Of a stretch of DNA of 64,000 nt, positions 1 to 11,280 are shown piece by piece. The stretch comes from Hyalella azteca (Eukaryota; Arthropoda; Malacostraca; Amphipoda; Hyalellidae), in NCBI RefSeq assembly GCF_000764305.2, contig NW_025936434.1:1-64000 (forward strand), read 5' to 3'. Numbering within the stretch: the stretch's first letter is position 1; every line of letters starts with the position of its first letter. The notes under the pieces were generated by a model. The model ran no database searches. It worked only from the letters and a program-made list of their open reading frames with translations, and was not told where the DNA came from. Made by a program: the position numbers and the translations under genes.

Positions 1-841
1 AACCCATGGTTTGAAAACCATAGAATAAGGGTTTTTCGGGGTTTTAAAGCCAAACCCATAAAGCAGTGGCTGAAGACCTACGGCGCTATTAGCCTATTAT
101 CTTTCGGCAGTGTGTCGCTTGCCTGGATTACGGAGTTCAAGCGTATTCTGCGGCTTCTAGTTCTGAGGCTGAGTAAAGTCAATGCATGGTGAAGCTGGGT
201 GTTGGCTCCAGGGCTTTTTTAAGAGTAAAACTTATAGCCTACGGCTGCGCCCCTCCGTTCGCTCATTCCTCACATGACAACTAACGCAACGACAGCTGAC
301 CAGCTGATTGTATCTGTTGCAACGTTCATATTTATTTTAAAAGGATGCACACGTTTTGAAAATAGACGGAAGGCATTCAATTCGAAATTTCATACCTATC
401 AAATTTACGTGGGAGTTTTAGGAACTACTCGGCTGACAATAGCTGATGTGGGTTTGATCCTAAACGTCGAGAGGGAAGATTGCGCGATGCTGAACCTGTG
501 GTCAAATCGATTTAGAAGAAATTGGTCCTTTATTACCCTATAACGCGTTGCGAAAATTATGCTATGGTTTAGTATTGATGCTTTTTTATTAAAATCTGAC
601 CTTGAACAAACAATTAATTACGAAAGATCGACTGACACACGTTGGAGATAAAAACTCTTGCTTATTCGCTAGCGCTTCGCTAGATCCACTGAGTGGGAAC
701 TTCGACGGGGATTAACGGAGATGCGAGGTAGTCTCTATTTTATCCATGACTAACATTCATGTTGAAATGTTAAATATTCCTCTCTTCACCTATTCTTCCC
801 TATTACACGAGTGCAAGTTTTAATTATAGCGAAGTATTACC
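1..841. other. no gene recognised
   Basis: AT-rich sequence with only short open frames and no domain I recognise. The first 250 bases are more GC-balanced, with short runs such as cctacggcgctattagcc, and could be an old repeat, but I found no second copy or terminal repeat in the window. Confidence 0.4.
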
Positions 842-2328
842 CTAAAGGCCCGTTTCCACCACGGGATTGATTCTGAAGGATTGAGATTGGCCTGAGACCA
901 ATAAGCCACATGGCTGGGTCTCAAAACTGGCGTGCGCGTTTCCACTAGGCACGTGTGCAGGGACTGGAACTGAGACTGACCGTCTGGGCTACTGCACTCG
1001 CTGGCCTTTGAAGATAGATTATGCTGCCGCTCTTGCTTTACTATAGCTGTTGTCACTATGCGCAGGAGGTGTCGCGTCCAGTACGCGTTCGACATATACT
1101 TTTACTTTGTAGCTTACGGCGCGGCGCGTAGCTGTATTCGGCGTCGCAGCCACCTGCCAATTGCCATTCATTACAGTTTTGATGTTCCTAGGAGTTAAGC
1201 TTCCGCTGAATTAATCTTTAGGTCAATTTTCTATAATTGTCTTGTTCATGTTATAGTAGTTAGTTTATAGTTCTCCAGTGTGAAGTAAGATCGTTTTCTT
1301 TCTTTTGACAGAGTAAAGTAAGCTTACATTCCGTTCACAATTTAGAATTTAAAAACTAGGGCACAAGCCATCCACGTAAGTTACTAGTGATTGTATCTGT
1401 TGCCACGTTCATAATTATTTTAGCCAGGAGTTGTGCGATACTGATATATTGGTCCTTTAATTACTTGGTATACTTGGTATAAATCTTCAGTTTTGTATTT
1501 TCATTTGTTCGGATATGCGGTATTTGTCCCGCTGTTTTACAAGAAGAATAAGGAAACACGGAATGACTATACTACTTTCCTTATCATTGTTCCTGCCTGG
1601 CTCGATGAGGTGGCCGTTTTTAATTTAGCCAGGACAGGAGGAAACAAAGATCTATTTCCCTAATAGCAGTTATGAAACTCAAGAATGGTTTCAAACTTCT
1701 CATTAACATAGTTTATCACTGTAATAAGATGCATTCACTAAATGAGATAAATTTCCTCGTCAAATTAGCTTACTAATATAAAATTAATAATGAAACATGT
1801 ACCAAAAAGGCACAGCCTTGATAGTTGATGCCAACATCAATTTCTTCATTCAAGGTAGCCAGTAAGGCAATGATTGCAAAAAATTGCATACCTGCTATAT
1901 GAACGTACTCATTTGATGCTGCATGCAAGTATATAAATTTAAAACTGATCTTTTTACTTGCTATAGGCAAGTTGCTTCTCTATATAAATCGATAAGCATT
2001 TCAGTAGCATCTGATCTGCATCTCTGCTCCACTCTCCGTCGTGTGACATGGTCAAACAAAAAGCAAAGAGGCAGGCAATGGTGCGTCTATTGGAGCGTCA
2101 GCCGAACACAAACCCTACTGGAACGGCAGTCACAGCGACACTGTCAGATGTCACAAATGTCACTGCCCCTTGCCCGTCTGCCCCGTCACGCAAGTCTAGC
2201 CAAAGATTGAACAGGGCTTGACTCGCCGTCGCGCCAGTCTCGATGGTCGGGACTGCCTCTGTCCGGACTGTAAAAGCCAGTTTTTCAGGCGCGAGTCTCG
2301 CAGAGTCTCATAGTGGAAACGGGCCTTA
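842..2328. mobile_element. TIR DNA element, PIF/Harbinger-like, non-autonomous
   Basis: The left end (from about 844) reads AGGCCCGTTTCCAC and the right end (to about 2326) is its exact reverse complement GTGGAAACGGGCCT, so the element has inverted termini of at least 14 bp. Both ends are flanked by TAA, which fits the 3-bp TWA target duplication of PIF/Harbinger elements. The roughly 1.48 kb interior is GC-richer near both ends and has no recognisable transposase, so this is probably a deletion derivative or MITE. Superfamily assignment is inferred from the target duplication and terminus only. Small open frames inside show no domain and are not called as genes. Confidence 0.65.
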
Positions 2329-3721
2329 AGCAGAAAATTGTCCATACTAACCGTGTTTTTTTACTCTTATTAAGCATAACAAAACTGTTGAAATTACAAG
2401 CCGTGGCATCATCAGCTTGAACGGTTGAAAACAAAGACGTCCACCCAGTTATAGACTCCGGGCATGTTGGACGCTAACGGGTGAATAAACGTTAAACCAT
2501 TGCCTTGAAGCCGACGTCCAGGCGGAAGGCAGAGCCGTTGGTAGAACCAGAGCCTGTGCTAGGCCCCCCAACACGATTGATGCTTCCGACCCATGGCAAA
2601 GTCAAAGATTAGCATATCTAGACCAAATATAGTCAAGAAAGTTGATAACGAACGAACAGCTACACCGGAGGCAGATCCAAGATTTTGTCTTCACAGATCA
2701 CCTCATGGCGGCAGCGTCCAGTCATACCCGTTGAGGAGAGCGGCTCAATCGAGAATGAATTTTGAAGATTCTGTCTTGCATTTTAACTTCGAATAATCCG
2801 TTTGCAGAATAAAAGCGCGACCGACATTTCGCAGAAAATCGGGCCGCTACAAAGTAACTTCTTGTGCGTATGTGCAAGAAACATGCCACAAAATGTCTCG
2901 CCATGGTACGAGGTTCTATTACAAAGTATAAAATAGCGTTATTGCTGCGAGTCTGGAAATAGTCTGAACACAAGTAAATCAACAATGAACGTTTTTTCAA
3001 TCATTTCAAGTGTGAATTTATAATGAAACGTTGAATTTACTTGGAAGCATGAATGAAACTCCTGATAAACAAAGTGCTGTGTTTTATACCAAACTATAGA
3101 GTAGAGTGTATTAAACCTAAACTTTTTACAAAAATGTATAGGTCCAATCTGAAAATTTGATGAAGCTACAAAAAAAAAGACGGAAATGGACAACTTGAAC
3201 CACTCAAGTAGAGTTTGCATAATAATAAGATGAAGAGATGTAATCTCACTCCGCGAGTTGCTACAACATGCGCCGTTCCCATTTTAACATACGTTGTAGG
3301 AATTGTGTTATAACATTTGCTCAGTTTAAAGGTAACCTTGAACTTTGAAATTGGTAATTGTGTTTTCAGGATTAATATTTTAGCCTGTAAAAATGCCAGG
3401 AGTACAGAAAGGAGTATATTTTTGGACTTATCTCTATTCTGGTCGCATGTCTTCTGGAGGTTAACAGCCCAGAAAAGCCATATTTCTTAAATTGTCTAAT
3501 AAATTTGAGAATAATCAGCTAGAAAGTCTTCCTATTACTTGAAACATGGTAAAGAAAATGACGGGGGACAGGCTGAGAATTTGCTCGCAAGGAGGTAAGG
3601 TTGGGCAGGGGAGGTAACGGGGGGGGGGGTTGCGTAGGCCGAGGGCAAGAGTTCAGTGGCGGCGGGCGCAGGCTGGGAACCAGACGCGCCTGGGCGGCGG
3701 TGAAGTAAGGACGTGTCGCAG
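2329..3721. other. no gene recognised
   Basis: Intergenic sequence with only short open frames and no recognisable motif. A poly-G run lies at about 3620 in a locally G-rich stretch (3590-3720). Confidence 0.4.
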
Positions 3722-3975
3722 CTGTTCTTCGGTCCAAGTTGAACGACACTGATTCCCGTCTTCACGACGATAAATTATTCTTAGAATCAGACATTTCAAT
3801 ACTCTTCTTTTCAATTAAGATTATTTTAATCGCAATTTACAAAATTCTGTTCTTCGGTTCAAGTTGAACGACACTGATTCTCGTCTTCACTACGGGAAAT
3901 TATTCTTAGAATCAGACATTTCAATACTGATCTTTTCAATTAAGATTATTTTGATCGCAATTTACAAAATTATAT
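3722..3975 (+). repeat. tandem duplication, unit about 127 bp, two copies
   Basis: The segment beginning GTTCTTCGGTCCAAGTTGAA at about 3723 is repeated immediately at about 3849 with few substitutions, both copies ending in CGCAATTTACAAAATT. This is a simple two-copy head-to-tail duplication. No coding potential is apparent. Confidence 0.85.
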
Positions 3976-6548
3976 TCACGTTCCGTCACCGTGCAAAATT
4001 TCACATCGCACATAAAACAACAATTAAAAAGACTGACTTGCAAATCTTCGACACCTGCTGAGGAATTGCGCATCGCATGAGGACCTAATCTTCGCACTCA
4101 TGGTGGGTGAACTGACAGTCTTGCTCATCATTTATGTTTTCTCTTATTATTAATTTATTCATTTTCTATCTGTAATTCTCAGGGCAGTCAGTATCTTCAA
4201 CTTTATTGGCCCTCATTTTTTGTATAATAAATGAAAAATTATAGCATATTATTTCTGAGATAACAACAGCGCGTGGTTTTTCCAATTCTCTATCAATCGT
4301 CAATGGTGCGTTTGTAATCGGCTAGCGCCGCAATAGGCCGTGGCGTGTATCCAGGATACTTAATTAATCATCTTATCGGGATAATACCGGGCAATAATAA
4401 TACTTTGGTTGAAACGCTGGTAACGCGAGACATCAAACATGGCGGGAGTTAGAAATAAATATTAAACTGTGATTTTTACCACAGTAAGTGTATATTAATT
4501 AAAGTCACGTTTACAATCAAGTTTACTCAACATTTTACATACGAGTCCAGGAGTGTACAGGAGTCCATACGCTCAGTTTTACACAACGATTTGCCTGCAC
4601 AATTCAAATCGTTGTAGATAAAACGTGCGTGAGGACGGGAAAAATACAGTTTTGAAAGCCGACGGCAAGACTGCACAGTTGCAGCGATATCTTAGCTACA
4701 GAGCATAGATTTCAATGAACTGCGCAGACAAGTCGGAACGTGTAGACGGTAGCACAGTTTTCCGAATCAATTAATTCAATTTGTGCTCAGTTTCAATGAT
4801 TCTGGCGACAATGGGGGACCTTCGGTAATGTACTCGTGAATTTATTGCTCTATAGTCTATACGAAAGTTTTCCTTGCAATTGGCGAGCGAAATCCAAGGC
4901 CTATATTAACAGGGAAAAAAGGTGGAGACATATGAGAGCTTAGTAGAAAAATGTAAATAAATCAATGAAAGTGCAAACAGCGCAACAGCTGTAAAAAAAT
5001 AATACTTTGGGGGAGTATTTCCCGTAAATAATTAGGAAAAAATTAATAAATCGATTACATCTGGAGCTGCAGAAGATGACATCTACAAGCCATCTCTCTG
5101 GTATTTTGATTCCTTGCATTTCATAAATGATTCTATCTTTTTTTCAACAAGGGACAACGCCAAAATTGACCAAAATCTGCCTCCTCCATTGTGAGATCGC
5201 GCAAAACTGAACAAACTACACAAATAAGTCTGCAACGTGTGGACGCTCTAAAAATTGCACCGATTTCATTCCGACTCACGACCGGCCCTTTAAACTGGAT
5301 TTTTTTCTAAATATATGTTTGAACGGATTTTATTTTTCATCAATGTAATATAATCAAAATATTAAGTGGATTCGGAAATTATTAAGTGGATTCTCAAATT
5401 TCAGAATTATTTCTCAATTCTCACCGACAGCATCGGGTTAACCTGCTATTTGTTGATAGGACTCAATTCAAATTAATTTCAAAACTCAGTAATAATCAAA
5501 ATTTTGTTTTAATTCCTTTCCGAATCGGAGTTGGGGGTTGTTGAATTGGGTTTATTTGTTGAACGATGATTTGAAGTTAATCTCATGCACCATTATTTAG
5601 CTTGATAATTATAATAGTAATAACGATCTAATCTTGGTGATAATCTATCCGATTAACGCAGTGGTTTCCCTTCTATTATTATCTTATAGATGAAACTGAA
5701 GAATAATTTTCGACGATATTTCAAAGCCTCAGACATTTGCTCTATTTTCAAAATTCAAACCATACAAAAAGATCTGTAATAATTTCTCCCGTAGCGCATT
5801 CCTAATAATTAGTTATATTCTGAATTTCAAACAGATCTGAACAGAATTGAAATAATTATAGTTGGACGAGTTACGCAAATTTGCGTTTTGCGTTTGAGTC
5901 TGCTGGGCACTGGGGAGCTCGATGGTGAATTCGGAGAACTGTCGATTAAGTAACAAATAATTATTTTTGAAGATTTATGAATGCAACTCAAGCGCATAAT
6001 GATAATTATCTAACTAAATCCTAGGTGCAAATTAACTCTCGCATATCCTTAAATTAGCTCAGAGTCTCCGACTAATGTAAAACGTCATCAAGAATCAACG
6101 TACTTGGTAACCCATTTCCCTTTGTGAGCTGATTGATCACTGATACAACACTGTTTGATTTAGAATACACGGCAAGTAGAAATCCTAATTGCTTATGATG
6201 CTCATCGTTGACACTTGACAGTACAGTTGCCACTGCATTGAGGAGTGAGGTCGTCTCACTCCAACATCAATGACATTATCTTGTGAATCCCCAATGACAT
6301 ATATGGTACGAAGGGGTAACTGTGTTAACAATATAAAATCTTACGTCTCATATGGGAAAATGCATTTCTGGCCACCGTTCATACATTTTTCTAGAGTATG
6401 AAGGCTGAAGAGCAAGGAGCACTGGCAACTTAAGTGCAATTGACGCTAGTTTGTACGGCAGTTCAAAACAACGTCCAATTTGCACTGATTTGAATTTCAT
6501 CGAGCTGTTAAAAAGTCTAACTAATCAATCCTTTTTCACCCTCGCCAG
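3976..6548. other. no gene recognised; probable GPB5 upstream region
   Basis: About 2.6 kb of AT-rich sequence without a supportable gene. It lies directly 5' of the first recognised GPB5 coding exon and probably holds that gene's promoter and any upstream noncoding exon. I could not identify a TATA box or first exon with confidence. A pyrimidine-rich tract followed by CGCCAG at 6541-6548 looks like a splice acceptor just before the GPB5 start codon. Confidence 0.4.
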
Positions 6549-6566
6549 GATATCTCACAGCAAAAT

Positions 6567-8918
6567 ATGGCAACCGGTCAGACGGAACTGGACGGAGACT
6601 TGCTTCAGCAAGATCAATCACGAAGCTCATCAAACTCTAAAACGAAATCAACACTGTTGAGAAATTTGGCGTCACATAACTACCATCGCGAGGCACAACG
6701 CGCGACTGAAGCAAGTTCGTGCGTCTGGCAGCCGCGGCTGATCGTGGCGGCAATCATTTTCCTGCAAATAATCACGCCGGTGCTGAGCGACAAGCGCGCT
6801 GCCCTAGTGGACGCTGACAATACGCTCAGCTGTCACCGTCGTCAGTACACTTACAAAGTCACTGAGACGGACGAAAATGGACGGATTTGCTGGGATTATG
6901 TCAACATAATGAGCTGCTGGGGCCGCTGCGACAGTAATGAGGTGAGCGACACAAATTGTGCTGTCGGCTGATGCAGCCTCGGTGTGAAGTTAATATCAAC
7001 TTACCTCTAATTTCGTCCCACTTAGCACAGAAATTTCCTCTACATTGACTCCATCTTGGTTATTAGTTTATAATTTATCAATTTTGTTGAATTAGTAGAA
7101 ACAATCAGTGGAAATGAATATACATTTTCAAAATGCTGACTGGCTTTCTTTTTGTTGTAAATCATATTGTACTCGAATAGAGCCAGTACATCAATTTTAA
7201 AACCTTAATTTCTTCTTAGTTCAAGAGATTATACGATGAAACTTGATGTCTCAACGACTTATAGTTATAGCCCTAAGATTTACTGCCCTCACTGTCAAAA
7301 GAAAATTAAATGCTGGACTTAATATCCGTTGACTTGATTTATCTACAAATCCATGCTACTGGAGAAGGTAAAAATATACGGTATTCGCTCAATGAATTTA
7401 AATACCTTTTACTATTTTCTCCAAAATTCTTATTAAGTTATAAAAAATCTACCGTTCTTTGCAACTATTTAAAGTTATTGTCCTTTAAATCAATAAATCT
7501 CGCGCATATTGTGGGTAACATAATGGGGCGGCATGATAGCAATTTAATGTATTGACTCTCAAAGATTGCGCAATCTGACTTCACATGATACCATCTATAT
7601 CATTAGTCAGCATCATGACAACCATATTCTTTCAATAACACTTATTGCTGAGACCCGATATCGTGCCCCAAGTACTAATCTTCATGTCGCGCAATAAAAT
7701 TCAATCCTTTAGAAGTATTGTGCTTTTCTTTTTACAAACACTTTATTCTGTTTGTTTAGATTTTTACGACCACTTAATCCGGCTGTTAAGGATGTCATTT
7801 CTTGTGCTCCCAAGATCGCAGACTGGAAGTTCCCGTACAAGCGTAGCCACCACCCCGTGTGTCTGCACGCTGCCACGCAGGCCAACGAGGTGCTGCTGCG
7901 CCACTGCGACCCTGGCGTCGCCCCTGGCACCGAGGTGCACAGGTTCACGGAGGCCTCCGTGTGCTCCTGCTCCTTGTGCAAGAGCTCCGAGGCCTCGTGT
8001 GAGGGCCTCAGGTTCCGAGGGGCCCGGCGTGCACCTCGGGAGACATCGTCCCTGCTGGTGGCTGACCAGCTGCTCACAGATGGCGACTACGATGCAGCCT
8101 CAGAGTTTCAAACGAGATTTGATGGCGGGTTCGATGGCTACATAGAGAGGGAGGGTGATAAAGTTTTTGATGGTGGATATTCAGAATCAAAAAGGAATAC
8201 AAAATTTAGTAAAGGATATGACTATGAAAACAACATTGCTGAAACGGATCTCTTGCACAGGGGTAACTCCTTAGCGATAACAAATGGTGACGCGACTTCA
8301 TCAATCAATGAGATCAAAGCGAACAGCAAACTGAAGAAGCGCCTTAACCTGTCTAGCGCCCCGGGAGGGCAAGACAAGAGGGCTCTTCTCGAAGCCAAAA
8401 CAAATCTTGTTGCTAAGAAAGACATTGAAAAATTTGGTGGTTATATCGATTTGCCAATCACCGCGGATCCGCTGGCCTTCCAAGACGACCAGAACGATGA
8501 CGAAATGTTCTTTGTTGTTGAAAACGGGCAAGAAATTCCTTTAGGAGCTACAGGTAGAGGGGTTATAAGTTCCGTGGTTCAAAGGCCTAACTTGTCACCT
8601 CTGAAAAGTTTCGAAGAAGCGGCCAGGCTTTTGACGGCGCGTAAGCAATGGATGCGACGCAATGATAAAAGGGAGCCAATCATGCGGAGTATTGCTCAAC
8701 TCCTCGCCAATTATCGGAAACTGAACCTGGAACAAAATCTGGTCCCCGAGCTGGGTGAAGTGGACCGAAATTCCTCCCATATGGCGGGAATTTCATCGCT
8801 TCGTCAGGGCGAGGACGAACATCGAGGGGACTCTTCCTCTCGAGTGGGGAAGGACCAGACCGAAGGAACCTATTCTCCTTGGGGAAATGATTTAGGAAAA
8901 GAAATGATTAATCGTTAA
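6567..8918 (+). CDS. GPB5: glycoprotein hormone beta-5 (thyrostimulin beta) with long C-terminal extension
   Basis: Two coding exons: 6567-6941 (donor GAG|GTGAGC) and 7815-8918 (acceptor CCCAAG|ATC), joined in phase 0, giving 492 residues. The cystine-knot domain spans about residues 89-191. It carries CWGRC (C117-C121, the CxGxC knot motif), WKFPYKRSHHPVC and CSCSLC, with ten cysteines (89, 108, 117, 121, 141, 156, 175, 177, 180, 187), typical of arthropod GPB5. A hydrophobic secretion segment is at residues 56-74 (cleavage probably near VLS|DK), preceded by an unusually long N-region; there is no nearer Met, so the true start could lie in another exon. Family members usually end just after SCEGLR (191); here the same exon continues about 301 residues with no cysteine and several dibasic sites. 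The partner is expected to be GPA2, convergent at 15.9 kb, with an LGR1-type receptor. The hormone call is firm; the role of the extension is unknown. Confidence 0.93.
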
Positions 8919-9539
8919 ACCCTGTACGTGTGATTATAGGTAATAGATTGGCAGCGGTTCCCCATTGTGTGCATCGACCCAGGACACTGGAAATGATTGG
9001 CTGATAATAATGATCAATCTAAACTCGAATTGCATGAATTCAACACCCTGATAAACCGGCAACACCAAATGGCGGGCGTCAACACAGCGGTTCAGTTCAA
9101 TTGTTTTGCCCACGGTGGAGAGATGCTAGAGAAACCTAATATAATTTGCCCACAATGCTTGGAAAAATCGCTCACGGTACACAGATGAAAATTTTCCCGA
9201 TATATTTTAGTAGTTTGTTAACATTCGCTTATTGGAATCATGTTTACGCTGTGTCAAACAAACTGTTGAAATTCATTCGAGTTTGTCAACTCATTTCTGC
9301 GTGAGGGAATTCATAACTTATTTGCTTTCCCGATCTACATTCCTACGTTTGATTCCTGATCTTCATTCCTATGTGTTATTCCTGTCATCCATTCCTACTC
9401 ACATTTCTGTATATCCAGTAGAACGTAAAATTCTCGATCAAAGATTGTCGGCAATCGTCTTCCTGAATTCCTGGGGCCAATCCCTAATTCCACGAGCTGT
9501 TTACCGCGGACATACGTACCAAGCGCACGTTTCGTGACG
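8919..9539 (+). other. GPB5 3' flank with an unassigned open frame
   Basis: An open frame at about 8997-9188, in the same frame as GPB5 exon 2 but beyond its TAA and a further TGA, contains a CxxC pair (ICPQC). It starts without ATG. It may be 3' UTR or an alternative exon (CCCAG at about 8980 could be an acceptor). I recognise no domain and do not call a gene. Confidence 0.25.
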
Positions 9540-10090
9540 CTATACGTTGTTCTATACGTAGCGTTACATTGCTATGCGTTACGGTACAACGTAACGTTGC
9601 ATTGCGTTATGCTCTGTAGCGTTGCGTCAAGATACATCTTCGGAGTGTTCTTCGTCTTTCTATTTACACTAGCTGCCGTGAAATAGAAGTATGAGGTATG
9701 TGGACGTCCAAGCCAGCTGCTAAAGATTTTAATAACATTGCATTGAGGCACTTTTTTTAAAACATCCAATCGAAGGGCGTTCTAAAAACTTAGAATGAAG
9801 CACATTTTAAAAATTTGCAATGAAGCTCGTTTTGAAAATTTGCAATGAAGCACGTTTTAAAAACTTAGCATTTGGGCTCGCTAATAAATATATAATGATG
9901 ATATTTAATGAATGTGCATTGGGGCACGTTTCTTTGAATATTTAGTTGAGGCATATTTTAATGAATGTGAATTGAGGCACTTTTTAATGAATGCATAGAG
10001 GCATATTTTAATGAATGCACTGAGGCATATATTAATGAATGCGCAGTAAGGCACGTTTAAAAACTTTGTATTAAGACACGTGTTTGGGCC
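9540..10090. repeat. degenerate minisatellites (CGTTGC-type, then about 26-bp units)
   Basis: 9540-9630 has overlapping CGTTAC/CGTTGC words. From about 9785 to 10090 a degenerate unit of roughly 25-28 bp recurs, with a core like TTAATGAATG followed by GAGGCA and TTTTAA, about ten times. No coding function is evident. Confidence 0.7.
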
Positions 10091-10489
10091 TGATTTAAAA
10101 ATAACTCGCATACGGCTGAAATAAAAATAACTCGCATACGGCCTTTATGAGAAGCTCTTTACAAAACTATTTGATTTCGAACCTGTAAAAAAATACCGAT
10201 GCTGACACAGACACACGTATGTTGTAACCTTGAAATATGACATGATATTTACATATTCAGGCGTATGTATTATATCCTTATAATGTATTAATAGTTTGTG
10301 CTAAAATTATTCACTATAACATTGCACACAATTAATAATACGAATGAAAATTATTGGATACGGAAAGAAATGTAGTACACAATTATTGTGTTTGTAACAC
10401 AGTGTGTTTTGTGTTGTTCGTGTGTCCTGCTGATGACACTTCTATATGACCGCACTGATACACCCAGCACATGTCGATACTGGGCAAGG

Positions 10490-10720
10490 TTGTTAGTACA
10501 CATCCTAGATACGTGTATAGAAGTGCTATGTCCTGGTAAGTATACGTGCGTGACACGTTTATATAAGTGCCGGGTACGTGTATATAAGTGCGTAATATGC
10601 GTATATACGTGCATAATATGGGTATATATAAGCGTATCGCGTATAACTAATGCGTAATAGGTATATCCGTACGCATAGCACGCCTATATACTGTATGTGT
10701 GAAGAACGTGTCCAGGTATA
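10490..10720. repeat. degenerate CGTGTATATAAGTGC repeat
   Basis: Loose repetition of words such as GTATATAAGTGC and GTATATACGTGC. It is a low-complexity, alternating purine-pyrimidine stretch with no gene. Confidence 0.6.
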
Positions 10721-10988
10721 GCTGTTAGGTACAGATCAACATATACAGTATAGCAGACACGTGTCAATACAAACACTGTAATAAATCATGTTGCAAGCTC
10801 TCAAGTGTTTTATGACCTCGCTGCTGCCAACACTGAGTAACCTGCAGGCATAACAGTGACCAACTAGCGTGGGAATATCGAACCCGGTGGAAGTAGAGTA
10901 GCTATTTCAAACTATCGTCAGTCGTGAAAAGATCCGGTCAAATGACACGATTTTACATCTTCTGTGAACAAGGCACGAAAAGGAAAAG

Positions 10989-11040
10989 AATCGGCGACAG
11001 GCCACATCAGGCCTACACTTCAGCGCTGACATCGCTATGT
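10989..11040 (+). repeat. SINE 3' fragment
   Basis: The string AAGAATCGGCGACAGGCC, followed by a copy of the GCCTAC...GCGCTGA...CGCTAT tail, matches the 3' end of the SINE found at 26475-26706. The 5' part is absent or too diverged to see. Confidence 0.6.
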
Positions 11041-11049
11041 TATGTTATA

Positions 11050-11241
11050 ATGATATGTCATATGAGGGGTGTCATGTGAGAGGTGTCATGTGAGGAGTGT
11101 CACGTGAGGAGTGTCATGTGAGGCGTATCATGTAAGGGGTGTCATGTGAGGAGTGTCATGTGAGGTGTATCATGTAAGGGATGTCATGTGAGGGTTTCAT
11201 GTGAGGAGTGCCATGTGAGGGGTGTCATGTGAGGTGTGTCA
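11050..11241 (+). repeat. 14-bp minisatellite (GTCATGTGAGGRGT)
   Basis: At least a dozen tandem copies of a roughly 14-bp unit with core TCATGTGAGG, some units altered (CATGTAAGG). The array stops abruptly at an N (11242) and an adaptor sequence, so its true length is unknown. Confidence 0.9.
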
Positions 11242-11242
11242 N

Positions 11243-11280
11243 CTGTCTCTTATACACATCTAGATGTGTATAAGAGACAG
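11243..11280. other. Nextera mate-pair junction adaptor (contaminant)
   Basis: The 38 bases are CTGTCTCTTATACACATCT followed directly by its reverse complement AGATGTGTATAAGAGACAG, i.e. the two Tn5 mosaic-end halves of the Nextera mate-pair junction adaptor. An unknown base precedes it at 11242. It is a library artefact left in the assembly and marks a possible misjoin. Confidence 0.97.

Noticed and set aside
820..1095. Minus-strand open frame of 91 codons
   Set aside because: It covers the left terminus of the TIR element and shows no transposase motif or other domain.
11243..11280. Perfect 38-bp palindrome as a biological hairpin
   Set aside because: Exact match to a commercial mate-pair junction adaptor, and the same 38 bases occur again at 28341.
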